From the NCBI GenBank assembly GCA_047631095.1, contig JBLHZD010000039.1, positions 1-18,287 on the forward strand: DNA of 18,287 nucleotides. Direction: 5' to 3'. The notes under the pieces were generated by a model. That model was not told the origin of the DNA, searched no databases, and worked only from the letters and a program-made list of their open reading frames with translations. Shown one piece after another: positions 7,630 through 15,275 of this stretch. Numbering within the stretch: the first letter of the stretch is position 1; each line of letters starts with the position of its first letter. Position numbers and translations under genes: made by a program. This DNA is from JABJJH01 sp047631095 (GTDB lineage: Bacteria > Pseudomonadota > Alphaproteobacteria > UBA8366 > GCA-2717185).

Positions 7630-7995
7630 TTAAATCGAAAAAGAAGCGCCGCATCCACAGGAAGAATCAGCGTTCGGATTTTTGATTTGAAAAGAAGCGC
7701 CGATCATATCGGTGACAAAATCAATTTCTGACCCGGCGAGTAAATCCATGGAAACATTATCAACAATGACTTTTACGTTCTCATCGCCAAATACCATATC
7801 GTCCTCGCCGATGCTGTCTTCGAAATCATACCCATACTGGTATCCAGAACATCCACCACCAGACACCTTAACCCGTAACATGGCGCCTGGTTTGCCCTCT
7901 TGGGCGAAAAGAAACGCCAATCGTTCGCGCGCGGATTCGGAAATCAGGAACTCACGTTTGGCCTCTGAGGTTTCTGTAGCAAAAGGATCGGACAT
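7630..7995 (-). CDS. erpA: Iron-sulfur cluster insertion protein ErpA (A-type carrier)
   Basis: A-type Fe-S carrier of 121 residues that passes [4Fe-4S] or [2Fe-2S] clusters to apoproteins. The three ligand cysteines are present as C49 in SGGGCSG and C113 and C115 in SSCGCGASF at the C-terminus. FLISESARERLAFL near the N-terminus and GASFQIKNPNA are typical of the HesB/IscA/ErpA family. In Alphaproteobacteria the copy next to xthA and dgt is usually called ErpA; IscA or SufA cannot be excluded on sequence alone, but no isc or suf genes are adjacent. GGAG lies 6 nt before the ATG. It is first in the operon with xthA and has a good promoter in the divergent region shared with dgt. Confidence 0.93.
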   Translation of the reverse strand: MSDPFATETSEAKREFLISESARERLAFLFAQEGKPGAMLRVKVSGGGCSGYQYGYDFEDSIGEDDMVFGDENVKVIVDNVSMDLLAGSEIDFVTDMIGASFQIKNPNADSSCGCGASFSI

Positions 7996-8047
7996 TCAAA
8001 GCTCCATGAATTGGCGATTTCGGAACAGGTGCGGCGACGAACCGCCA

Positions 8048-8077
8048 TAAACACAGCGATCACATGGCCATTATACT
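8048..8077 (+). promoter_or_regulatory. Candidate plus-strand promoter for dgt, overlapping the erpA promoter
   Basis: TAAACA (8048-8053, four of six -35 matches), an 18-base spacer and TATACT (8072-8077, five of six -10 matches) could drive dgt and the genes after it. The -10 overlaps the opposing erpA -10, so the two polymerases could not occupy both promoters at once. It competes with the alternative at 8101-8130. Confidence 0.35.
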
Positions 8078-8098
8078 CTTATTTAGGCGTCATGGGAA
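8070..8098 (-). promoter_or_regulatory. Predicted sigma-70 promoter of erpA-xthA
   Basis: On the minus strand a consensus TATAAT (complement of 8070-8075) is preceded, after exactly 17 bases, by TTCCCA (complement of 8093-8098), which matches four of six positions of the -35 consensus. This predicts a start near 8063 and a leader of about 68 nt before the erpA ATG. I looked for an obvious IscR-type box around it and saw none. Confidence 0.55.
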
Positions 8099-8100
8099 TT

Positions 8101-8130
8101 ATGTCAATCGCGTGAATGGATTGCTATACA
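8101..8130 (+). promoter_or_regulatory. Alternative extended -10 promoter immediately before dgt
   Basis: TGCTATACA at 8122-8130 is an extended -10 element (TGn plus TATACA). ATGTCA at 8101-8106 is a four-of-six -35 after an 18-base spacer. Transcription would begin around 8137-8138, almost at the ATG at 8140, giving a leaderless or near-leaderless dgt mRNA. That fits the lack of a ribosome binding site there. Confidence 0.35.
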
Positions 8131-8139
8131 TGCGCTGAC

Positions 8140-9324
8140 ATGAACACAAACACCTTATCCAACTCCCTTGCGCCTTATGCGACCATCGCGGCGGAAACGC
8201 GAGGACGATTGCATCGCGAACCGGAAAGCCGGCGCCGCAGCGCGTTTCAGCGCGACAGAGATCGAATAATTCATTCCACCGCCTTTCGTCGTCTGAAGCA
8301 TAAAACACAGGTTTTTATCGCTCCGGAAGGCGATCATTACCGCACACGGTTAACCCATAGTCTGGAAGTAGCGCAAATCGGGCGCTCCCTGGCCAGGGCC
8401 TTACGGCTCGACGAAGATCTGGTTGAAGCGATTGCGCTCTCCCACGACATTGGCCATCCCCCCTTTGGCCATGCGGGAGAAGAAGCGTTGAATTCGGTCA
8501 GTCGTGAATATGGCGGCTTTGATCACAATGCGCAGACGTTGCGGGTTCTGGTGGAGATCGAACAACGTTACGCCGATTTCAACGGCCTCAATCTATCCTG
8601 GGAGACGTTGGAAGGGGTCGTAAAACATAATGGTCCGATCAAAAAAATATCAAACGGCGAAGGGTCGCCTATTCATGAATTCAATGACTTGTTCGACCTC
8701 GACCTTTCCAGATTTTCCAGCGGCGAAGCGCAAGTCGCCGCTATTGCGGATGATATCGCTTATGGTAATCATGATTTGGATGACGGGCTTCGCGCGGGCG
8801 TCTTTACGGTCGAGGATTTATCAGCTGTCCCGCATGTGGCGGAAGTCTTTGATTTCGTAGGCCGTAAATATCCCCACATCGAACGAAACCGCCTTATCCA
8901 TGAATCTGTTCGCCGACTGATTGGAGACATGATCGAAGATGTCCTGAGTGAAACAACACGCCGCCTGGAGACAGCGAATATTCGCAACGTTACGGATATC
9001 AGGAAATTGACAAGGGCGGTTGTTGCATTCTCGGAACCAATGCGCGAAAAAGAGCGCTTGTTGAAGGCGTTCCTGCTCAAGAATATGTATCGACATGGCG
9101 CGGTCATTCGGGAAACCGACGAAGGAGGAAAAGTCGTTCAATCCCTCTTTCTAGCATTTATGGAAAAACCAGAACGCTTACCGCAACAATGGCGTGAGCG
9201 GGCAGGGCTCGGACGAACAGTGAAAACGGCGCGTGTCATTATCGATTACATCGCTGGCATGACGGATCAATACGCAATTAATCAATGGAACCGTCTGAGT
9301 GAAACAGACGTCAGTGCGATATGA
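8140..9324 (+). CDS. dgt: Deoxyguanosinetriphosphate triphosphohydrolase-like protein (HD domain)
   Basis: dNTP triphosphohydrolase of the HD superfamily, 394 residues, releasing deoxynucleoside and tripolyphosphate and so helping to set dNTP pools. N-terminal marks are RGRLH and FQRDRDRIIHSTAFRRLKHKTQVF (36-59). The metal-binding HD residues are H73 (RLTHSLEVAQIGR), H102-D103 (SHDIGHPPFGHAGE) and D204/D205 (AIADDIAYGNHDLDDG). C-terminal helices finish with ADYIAG-like IDYIAGMTDQYA. An in-frame ATG at 8116 would add eight residues (starting MDCYTCAD). I prefer 8140 because homologues I recall begin close to LAPYA. Neither start has a Shine-Dalgarno sequence at useful distance. The stop overlaps the argS ATG by 4 bp (ATGA). 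It is the first gene of the long plus-strand run. Confidence 0.94.
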   Translation: MNTNTLSNSLAPYATIAAETRGRLHREPESRRRSAFQRDRDRIIHSTAFRRLKHKTQVFIAPEGDHYRTRLTHSLEVAQIGRSLARALRLDEDLVEAIALSHDIGHPPFGHAGEEALNSVSREYGGFDHNAQTLRVLVEIEQRYADFNGLNLSWETLEGVVKHNGPIKKISNGEGSPIHEFNDLFDLDLSRFSSGEAQVAAIADDIAYGNHDLDDGLRAGVFTVEDLSAVPHVAEVFDFVGRKYPHIERNRLIHESVRRLIGDMIEDVLSETTRRLETANIRNVTDIRKLTRAVVAFSEPMREKERLLKAFLLKNMYRHGAVIRETDEGGKVVQSLFLAFMEKPERLPQQWRERAGLGRTVKTARVIIDYIAGMTDQYAINQWNRLSETDVSAI

Positions 9325-11075
9325 ACATTTATACCCAACTCCATGAAGTTGTTATTGGAATTCTTTCTGAGCTGACGGAATCCGGGGTCATGCCTTCGGG
9401 GCTGTCCTTTGACAGAGTAACTATAGAAACGCCCCGAGATCCCTCGCATGGCGACATGTCGACCAATGCGGCGATGGTGCTGTCGAAAGCCGCGGGTATG
9501 AAGCCCCGGGACCTCGCAGCGCTTATTCGCGTAGGGCTTCTCGCCACGCCGTTGGTTGACAGCGCAGACATCGCTGGCCCCGGATTTATTAATATTAGTT
9601 TGGCGTCGTCCGCCTGGCTGGACATTCTGCGCGAAATTCTCGCCACGGGGACCAAGTATGGTGAGTCCGATCGAGGCGCGGGCGAGAAAATAAATGTTGA
9701 ATACGTGTCCGCTAATCCGACAGGACCGCTTCATATTGGCCACGCACGAGGGACTGTTTTCGGCGATGTCCTGGCGTCGTTGCTGGAAAAAGTCGGGTTT
9801 GACGTGGCGCGTGAATATTACATGAACGACGCTGGGTCGCAGGTCGATGTGCTCGCGCGTTCGGCGCACCTACGATACCGGGAAGCGCTTGGCGAGGTGA
9901 TCGGCGAAATACCCAGTGGCCTTTATCCTGGCGATTATATGGTTCCGGTCGGGAAAGCCCTGGCCACTAAATTTTCGGATCAATGGGTTAAAGCGCCGGA
10001 AGAAGAATGGCTACCTGTCATCCGTCGGTTCACTATCGACGCCATGATGGACCTTGTTAGAGAGGACCTGGCGGCGCTCGGCGTTCGTCAGGAGTATTTT
10101 ATTTCCGAAGAATCGCTGGTTCAAAATGGGAAAGTCGAGGCCGCCCATGCGACCCTTATGGATCGAGGTTTGATTTATCGAGGTGTGTTGGACCCGCCAA
10201 AAGGCAAAGAGCCCGACGATTGGGAACCACGGGAACAGGAATTATTCCGCGCGACGGATTTTGGCGACGACGTGGACCGTCCCTTGCGAAAATCCGATGG
10301 CGGCTGGACCTATTTCGCCTCCGACATCGCCTATCACATGGATAAATATGAGCGTGGTTTCAGCACGCTGATCGACGTTTGGGGCGCGGACCACGGGGGA
10401 TACGTCAAACGGATGAAAGCGGCGACCGACGCCGTAACCAATGGCGCGGCGGTGCTGGATGTAAAGATTTGCCAAATTGTGAAGCTTATGGACAAAGGCG
10501 AACCGGTTAAAATGTCCAAACGGGCGGGTACGTTCGTCACCTTGCGCGATCTTGTGGATGAAGTGGGCAAGGATGTCGTGCGGTTCATAATGCTAACTCG
10601 CAGCAATGATGCGCCACTGGATTTTGATCTGACCAAAGTAACCGAACAGTCACGCGATAACCCTGTGTTTTACGTGCAATACGCCCATGCGCGCTGTCAT
10701 TCCGCCATGCGCTTGTCGCTCGATTCCTTTCCAAACATCGACACCGGGCGGGATCATCTTTCCGCTGTCGATTTGTCAGCGCTGCAAGACGCGGCGGAGC
10801 ATTCCCTGATCAAAATTCTGGGCGCATGGCCCCGTGTGGTGGAGGGCGCCGCATTCGCGCATGAACCCCACCGAATCGCGTATTATCTACAGGAACTCGC
10901 GGCGGGATTTCATGGCCTTTGGACCAAAGGTAAAGAACAACCTTCGTTGCGATTTATAATTGAAGACGATGAGGCGTTGACCTTCGCGAGAATGGGGCTG
11001 GTGCGCGCCGTGCAAATTGTTATTGAATCGGGCTTGAACATTCTGGGAGTCGAACCCGTCGAGGAATTGCGCTGA
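9321..11075 (+). CDS. argS: Arginyl-tRNA synthetase
   Basis: Complete class I ArgRS of 584 residues, which charges tRNA-Arg with arginine in the cytoplasm. An N-terminal Add-1 domain (about 1-110) is followed by the catalytic signature NPTGPLHIGHARG, with HIGH at 138-141. Further marks are YYMNDAGSQ (166-174), the WGADHGGYVKRM stretch (354-365), and the second ATP motif VKMSKRAG with KMSK at 397-400. The DALR anticodon-binding domain starts near NPVFYVQYAHAR and runs to the C-terminus. The length is normal for the family. The start overlaps the dgt stop by 4 bp and its TGA overlaps the ATG of the SPOR-domain gene by one base (TGATG), so translation is probably coupled on both sides. Confidence 0.98.
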   Translation: MNIYTQLHEVVIGILSELTESGVMPSGLSFDRVTIETPRDPSHGDMSTNAAMVLSKAAGMKPRDLAALIRVGLLATPLVDSADIAGPGFINISLASSAWLDILREILATGTKYGESDRGAGEKINVEYVSANPTGPLHIGHARGTVFGDVLASLLEKVGFDVAREYYMNDAGSQVDVLARSAHLRYREALGEVIGEIPSGLYPGDYMVPVGKALATKFSDQWVKAPEEEWLPVIRRFTIDAMMDLVREDLAALGVRQEYFISEESLVQNGKVEAAHATLMDRGLIYRGVLDPPKGKEPDDWEPREQELFRATDFGDDVDRPLRKSDGGWTYFASDIAYHMDKYERGFSTLIDVWGADHGGYVKRMKAATDAVTNGAAVLDVKICQIVKLMDKGEPVKMSKRAGTFVTLRDLVDEVGKDVVRFIMLTRSNDAPLDFDLTKVTEQSRDNPVFYVQYAHARCHSAMRLSLDSFPNIDTGRDHLSAVDLSALQDAAEHSLIKILGAWPRVVEGAAFAHEPHRIAYYLQELAAGFHGLWTKGKEQPSLRFIIEDDEALTFARMGLVRAVQIVIESGLNILGVEPVEELR

Positions 11076-12052
11076 TGGCCAAAAGCGGCGATCCAATCGA
11101 AAGTGAATTATCGGCGATCGATCAGGAGGAACAAGGCCCTCCCGGGAAGTCGATGATGCGCTTTGCGCCTGCTGCGGGCGCTGTTATCGCATTGGCGGCC
11201 TTCGCTGGGATCACGTGGTACGCCTACAATACGGGTATACGAGAGGGGAGCGAATTCGCGGCCCCGGTCTTGAAGCCGGATGGACCCAGCAAAATTGCGC
11301 CTGAAAGCCCCGGCGGTGAAAATGTGCCTCACCGAAAAAAGCAGGTCTACAGCCTCGTCGATAAATCCCAGCTTTCAAACAAGGTGGAGCGTATCGCCCC
11401 GGCGCCAGAACAACCCATCGCGCTGCCCAAGAAACCTTTTTCGCCACCACCGGTGTCCACGCCGGCGTTAAGTCCACCACCCGCGCCTCCAACGGTCATG
11501 AACCCACCGCCACCTTCGATTACGGGAAAGCGCAACGTTGCGAGCATTACCAAACCTCCGGCGGCGCCAAAACCGCGCCAAACAGACAACATGCCACCGG
11601 CTAATAAAGTTCCGGTAGCGCCAGTGGTGGATGCGTCTCCAAAGCCAGTTGTGAAAACTGCAGAACCTGCAAAGGCGCCGCCACCGCCGGTATCCAAACC
11701 CGCCAGCGCGCCGAAAACAGCAACGATCGCAGCCGCTGTACCGAAAGCAGCACCCGTAAAAGCCGTCGCGAAAAATACGACGACTGTAAATTCTTCACCA
11801 CCCGGCGCCTATCTTGTCCAAATTGCATCATTGCGGTCGGCGGAATCCGCTCGTCGAGCGTGGGATCAGTATAACAAGAAGCGCAAACCGCTTTTCCGTG
11901 GTCTGAAGTTCTTTGTCGCGAGAAAATCGATACCGGGTCGCGGTGACTTTTTTCGAGTGCAGACCGGACCATTTGGAACCCGCGCGGCGGCGACGCGTAA
12001 ATGCGCTGAATTCAAGAAAAATAAAATCCCATGTCTCGTAATCCGACCTTAA
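11075..12052 (+). CDS. SPOR-domain inner-membrane protein (septal peptidoglycan-binding type)
   Basis: Single-pass membrane protein of 325 residues. A short acidic cytoplasmic tail (1-28) precedes one hydrophobic segment (about 31-51, APAAGAVIALAAFAGITWYA), so the bulk should face the periplasm. A long low-complexity linker rich in Pro, Ala and Lys (about 100-243) leads to a C-terminal SPOR domain (244-325: AYLVQIASLRSAESARRAW, FFRVQTGPFGTRAAATRKC). SPOR domains bind glycan strands stripped of stem peptides at the division septum. The layout resembles FtsN or DedD, but no FtsN-specific essential region can be recognised, so I give no symbol. It overlaps argS by one base and is followed 28 bp later by nagZ, another peptidoglycan-related gene. 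TTTCCGGAAA, a perfect 10-base palindrome (12055-12064), lies just after the stop. Confidence 0.9.
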   Translation: MAKSGDPIESELSAIDQEEQGPPGKSMMRFAPAAGAVIALAAFAGITWYAYNTGIREGSEFAAPVLKPDGPSKIAPESPGGENVPHRKKQVYSLVDKSQLSNKVERIAPAPEQPIALPKKPFSPPPVSTPALSPPPAPPTVMNPPPPSITGKRNVASITKPPAAPKPRQTDNMPPANKVPVAPVVDASPKPVVKTAEPAKAPPPPVSKPASAPKTATIAAAVPKAAPVKAVAKNTTTVNSSPPGAYLVQIASLRSAESARRAWDQYNKKRKPLFRGLKFFVARKSIPGRGDFFRVQTGPFGTRAAATRKCAEFKKNKIPCLVIRP

Positions 12053-12080
12053 TTTTTCCGGAAACAGGGACGAAAAAGTC

Positions 12081-13100
12081 ATGAAAGCGGCCGTACTTGG
12101 CTGTTCCGGGCTGACGTTACGGGAAGAAGAACGCCAATTTTTCGCGGAGCAAGAGCCTGTTGGCTTCATTCTATTTGGACGAAACATTCAATCGCCCGAA
12201 CAAGTCCAGTCTCTCGTCGGCGCGCTCAAAGACTGCGTCGCAGCGTCGAGCCCGTTAATTATGATCGATCAGGAGGGCGGTCGTGTTGCGCGATTGCGGC
12301 CGCCACACTGGTCCATATATCCGCCCGCCGCGCAGATTGGCGCGTTATATGCGCAAAACAACGCCGACGGTGAACATGCTGCGCATCTGTTGGGCCGCCT
12401 GATCGGCGGTGAACTAGCCGCGCTTGGCGTCAACGTTGATTGCGCGCCAGTGTTGGATGTTTATTGCGAAGGCGCGCACGACATTATCGGTGATCGCGCC
12501 TTTGGCGATACAGCCGAAACAGTCGCGCGTCTGGGGCGAAAAATGGGTGAGGGGTTGATGAATAGTGGCGTCCTGCCTGTTATCAAGCATATCCCGGGCC
12601 ATGGTCGCGCTGGTGTGGACAGTCATAAGGCGCTGCCCATCGTCGATACATCGATTGATATTTTGAAGCGGACCGACTTCGCTGCGTTTCGGAACTATGC
12701 GGACGCCCCGATGGCCATGACCGCCCATGTCATATACAGCGCGATCGACCCTGAAAACCCTGCAACAATTTCCAAAACCGTACTTGGTGATATCGTCCGT
12801 GACGATATTGGGTTCAACGGGTTGCTTATGAGTGACGATTTATCGATGAAAGCGTTGAAAGGCGACCTGAAGTCGCGCACCCGCGCCGCGATAGAGGCGG
12901 GATGCGACGTCGCGCTTCATTGCAACGGAGACCTGTCGGAAATGTCCGATGTCGTTGCGGCATGCAGCGCGTTGTCATCACAGGGGAAATTCCGATTGGA
13001 TCGTGCTTTGAGCTCTGTTTCGAAACTCGACGTAATCGTTCATGACGACCTCATGGATACGTTAAATTCATTGTTAAAAGGCGTCGCCGATCATGTTTGA
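12081..13100 (+). CDS. nagZ: Beta-N-acetylhexosaminidase NagZ (GH3)
   Basis: Cytoplasmic glycoside hydrolase family 3 enzyme of 339 residues that removes N-acetylglucosamine from anhydro-muropeptides during peptidoglycan recycling. NagZ signatures are GFILFGRNI (28-36), IDQEGGRVARL (62-72), the flexible loop KHIPGHGRAGVDSHKALP (169-186) with its histidine H182 of the Asp-His dyad, MTAHVIY (213-219) and SDDLSMKAL (251-259) with the nucleophile aspartate D252. No signal peptide is present, as expected. The ATG has AGGGA 10 nt upstream. The last 8 bp overlap the start of the M50 protease gene. In Gram-negatives carrying inducible AmpC, NagZ products also signal beta-lactamase induction; no ampC or ampR is seen here. 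Confidence 0.96.
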   Translation: MKAAVLGCSGLTLREEERQFFAEQEPVGFILFGRNIQSPEQVQSLVGALKDCVAASSPLIMIDQEGGRVARLRPPHWSIYPPAAQIGALYAQNNADGEHAAHLLGRLIGGELAALGVNVDCAPVLDVYCEGAHDIIGDRAFGDTAETVARLGRKMGEGLMNSGVLPVIKHIPGHGRAGVDSHKALPIVDTSIDILKRTDFAAFRNYADAPMAMTAHVIYSAIDPENPATISKTVLGDIVRDDIGFNGLLMSDDLSMKALKGDLKSRTRAAIEAGCDVALHCNGDLSEMSDVVAACSALSSQGKFRLDRALSSVSKLDVIVHDDLMDTLNSLLKGVADHV

Positions 13101-13785
13101 GAATTTACCCCAAACTTTGTACACGGCGTTGGTATGGGTCTTGCCCGTGTTGTTGGCGATAACGTTGCACGAAGCGGCGCATGGCTGGGTCGCCTGGAAG
13201 CTGGGCGACAATACCGCAAAGGCGTTAGGCCGCGTTACGTTCAACCCTTTAAAACATATTGATTTTTTTGGCACCATTTTGCTGCCCGGTATGTTGCTTT
13301 TAAGCGGGGCGCCTTTTCTTTTTGGGTGGGCGAAACCGGTGCCCGTCGATATTCGACGCTTGCGCGATATGAAGCGGGGCATGGTGCTGGTGGCCGCAGC
13401 GGGACCTGCGTCCAATCTTATAATCGCTTATATCGCGACGCTGTTATTTCACGTGGTGCAGTTTTTACCGACGACCATAGACTATTGGGTCGCCGAAAAC
13501 TTAACGAACGCTTTAACTATCAATCTGGTGCTCGCGGTCTTTAACATGGTGCCAATTCCACCTTTGGATGGCGGTCGCGTCGCAGTTGGTCTTCTGCCGC
13601 GCGCCTTGGCCATACCATTGGCGAGGCTGGAGCGGTTTGGAATCTTTATAATTCTCGGGTTAATGTTCCTTTTGCCTTTGCTCGGGCGCCAATTTGGCCT
13701 GGATATCAATGTCTTCTCATGGATGGTTGGAATTCCGGTGCAGTTTCTGTCGAATGTCATCGCGCATGCTGCAGGGGTCCTCTAG
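13093..13785 (+). CDS. Site-2 protease family (M50B) intramembrane metalloprotease
   Basis: Polytopic membrane protein of 230 residues. The zinc-binding motif HEAAH is at 26-30 inside the first hydrophobic region. NPLKHID (51-57) and AAAGPASNL (101-109) follow, and the third metal ligand is in NMVPIPPLDGGR (151-162, D159). About five to six hydrophobic segments are visible. It lacks the PDZ domain of RseP, so it belongs to the short, PDZ-less group often annotated simply as site-2 protease family. The ATG lies inside the nagZ end (8-bp overlap), and scpA begins 4 bp after its stop, so it is embedded in the operon. I recall similar short M50 genes next to scpAB in other bacteria. Its substrate is unknown. 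Confidence 0.92.
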   Translation: MFENLPQTLYTALVWVLPVLLAITLHEAAHGWVAWKLGDNTAKALGRVTFNPLKHIDFFGTILLPGMLLLSGAPFLFGWAKPVPVDIRRLRDMKRGMVLVAAAGPASNLIIAYIATLLFHVVQFLPTTIDYWVAENLTNALTINLVLAVFNMVPIPPLDGGRVAVGLLPRALAIPLARLERFGIFIILGLMFLLPLLGRQFGLDINVFSWMVGIPVQFLSNVIAHAAGVL

Positions 13786-13789
13786 ACTT

Positions 13790-14605
13790 ATGGATATGGA
13801 CGGTGAAGAATTACAAAGCGAGTCCTCGGAATTTGAAGAGGACGAACCGAAGACAATCGATACTGATGACGGTCTACGCCTTGATTTAGACGGGTATGAA
13901 GGCCCGATCGACGTTTTGTTGTCCCTCGCGCGGGATCAAAAAGTAGACATCACGAAAATTTCGATTCTGGCATTAGCCGAGCAATATATTGCGTTTATCG
14001 AAGACGCTAAAAAACTTCGGCTGGAAATCGCCGCTGACTATCTCGTAATGGCCGCGTGGCTCGCTTATTTAAAATCCAGGCTTTTGTTACCCTCAACGGA
14101 TAATCCCGATGAACCGAGCGGCGCGGAGCTGGCGGCTCGATTGGCGTTTCAACTGCAGCGACTGGAATCTATGCAGATCAAGGGTCGCCTTTTGATGGAG
14201 ACGCCGCGATTGGGGCAGGCGTTTTTTGCGCGCGGGGAACCAGAACCGTTTTCAATCAAACGCAAGAATTCATTCAGCGCGTCGTTGTTTGATTTGCTAA
14301 GTGCATACGCCGATAGCAAACATCGCGCCGATGCATCCGTTTTAGAAATTGCGCCGCCCAGCTTGTATTCTATGGAAGATGCGCTCGTGCGGTTACGCAA
14401 AATTGTAGGTGACGTGCCGGACTGGACAATATTGACGAACTTTCTCCCAGAGAACATTAAAAACCCACTGGTTTTCCGGTCCGCCGTGGCTTCGACCTTC
14501 GCCGCCTCGCTGGAGCTTGCCAAGCAAGGCAAACTGACCTTGCGTCAATCAACGACGTTTGGACCTATCTTCGTTCGGGACAAAGTAGCAAATAATGGCG
14601 ATTGA
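13790..14605 (+). CDS. scpA: Segregation and condensation protein A (ScpA kleisin)
   Basis: Kleisin subunit of the SMC-ScpAB condensin, 271 residues, needed for chromosome compaction and segregation. An acidic N-terminal tail (about 1-25) precedes the conserved LDGYEGPIDVLLSLARDQKVDI segment that begins the SMC-neck-binding domain. EYLVMAA-like DYLVMAAWLAYLKSRLLLP follows. The C-terminal winged helix (VFRSAVASTFAASLELAKQGKLTLRQ) would bind the SMC cap. The open frame reaches back to 13694, but that part lies inside the M50 gene and is not kleisin-like. ATG 13790, with AGGGG 12 nt upstream, is the sensible start; ATG 13796 is possible. It overlaps scpB by 11 bp. Confidence 0.95.
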   Translation: MDMDGEELQSESSEFEEDEPKTIDTDDGLRLDLDGYEGPIDVLLSLARDQKVDITKISILALAEQYIAFIEDAKKLRLEIAADYLVMAAWLAYLKSRLLLPSTDNPDEPSGAELAARLAFQLQRLESMQIKGRLLMETPRLGQAFFARGEPEPFSIKRKNSFSASLFDLLSAYADSKHRADASVLEIAPPSLYSMEDALVRLRKIVGDVPDWTILTNFLPENIKNPLVFRSAVASTFAASLELAKQGKLTLRQSTTFGPIFVRDKVANNGD

Positions 14606-15236
14606 ACGATTTGAACTCCTCCGAATTTTGGAGGCGATGCTGTTTGCGTCACGTGAGCCGCTGAACGAGAAAGATTTGACCACCCGTCTTCCTGAAGGTG
14701 CGGATGTTGTTGGTCTGTTGGAGGAATTAAAGACACAATTCGCCAACAGAGGCGTCAACCTGACCCCCGTCGGCGTCGGATGGGCGTTTAGAACCGCGCC
14801 GGATCTGGCGCCCTATATGGAAGTTGAAAAATCCATTGTTCGAAAAATGTCACGAGCGGGGATCGAAACGCTTGCGATTGTCGCGTATCACCAGCCTGTC
14901 ACCAGAGCGGAAATCGAAGAAATCAGGGGCGTTTCTTTAAGTCGGGGGACCCTTGATATCCTTCTTGAAGCCGGCTGGATCAGGCCGCGCGGTCGACGTC
15001 GCGTGCCGGGCAAACCGATTACCTGGGGGACATCCGATGACTTTCTAGATCATTTCGGTCTGGAATCCTTGAGCGCCTTGCCTGGTGTCGAGGAATTGAA
15101 GGCGGCAGGCCTGCTGGACAAGCGGGTGCTTTGGAATCCGCCCATGGATATTGAGGCCCAACAAGCCGAGCAAGAAGAGGAAGACGAACCTTACGAGGGC
15201 GTCGAACCAGATGAAGCGATCGCGCTTGATGAATAG
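14595..15236 (+). CDS. scpB: Segregation and condensation protein B (ScpB)
   Basis: Partner of ScpA in the SMC condensin complex, 213 residues. Two winged-helix regions are recognisable: RILEAMLFASREPL near the N-terminus, then the family signature LAIVAYHQPVTRAEIEEIRGV, with RGTLDILLEAGWI and GRRRVPGKPITWGTSDDFLDHFGL. The C-terminal tail is strongly acidic (QAEQEEEDEPYEGVEPDEA), a common feature of alphaproteobacterial ScpB. The start codon lies within the end of scpA (11-bp overlap), which implies coupled translation and matched amounts. A short GC hairpin with a T-run follows 5 bp after the stop. Confidence 0.96.
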   Translation: MAIERFELLRILEAMLFASREPLNEKDLTTRLPEGADVVGLLEELKTQFANRGVNLTPVGVGWAFRTAPDLAPYMEVEKSIVRKMSRAGIETLAIVAYHQPVTRAEIEEIRGVSLSRGTLDILLEAGWIRPRGRRRVPGKPITWGTSDDFLDHFGLESLSALPGVEELKAAGLLDKRVLWNPPMDIEAQQAEQEEEDEPYEGVEPDEAIALDE

Positions 15237-15241
15237 CGGTA

Positions 15242-15260
15242 CGGGGCTAGCCCGAATTTT
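15242..15260 (+). terminator. Weak intrinsic terminator or attenuator after scpB
   Basis: CGGG (15242-15245) and CCCG (15251-15254) form a four-base all-GC stem around a five-base loop, followed by AATTTT (15255-15260). The stem is short, so termination would be partial at most. It lies between the tightly coupled run and the ABC ATPase gene, where a reduction in readthrough would make sense. Confidence 0.3.
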
Positions 15261-15275
15261 AGGATCTGTTTGACG

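Noticed and set aside
7996..8139. IscR-type operator for erpA
   Set aside because: No sequence close to the known type 1 or type 2 IscR consensus was visible by eye.
9282..9869. 195-codon open frame on the minus strand opposite the start of argS
   Set aside because: It lies wholly opposite the dgt end and conserved argS sequence, has no recognisable domain and no convincing ribosome site.
11347..11697. Glycine-rich minus-strand frame of 116 codons
   Set aside because: Its Gly runs are the complement of the Pro-rich linker codons of the SPOR gene; low-complexity shadow.
11440..11710. CRISPR-like or tandem DNA repeat
   Set aside because: The repeated CCACC/CCGCC units are irregular, in frame, and explained by Pro/Ala codons.
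13694..13789. Upstream extension of scpA by 32 codons
   Set aside because: It is inside the M50 gene, the encoded residues are not kleisin-like, and ATG 13790 fits the family.
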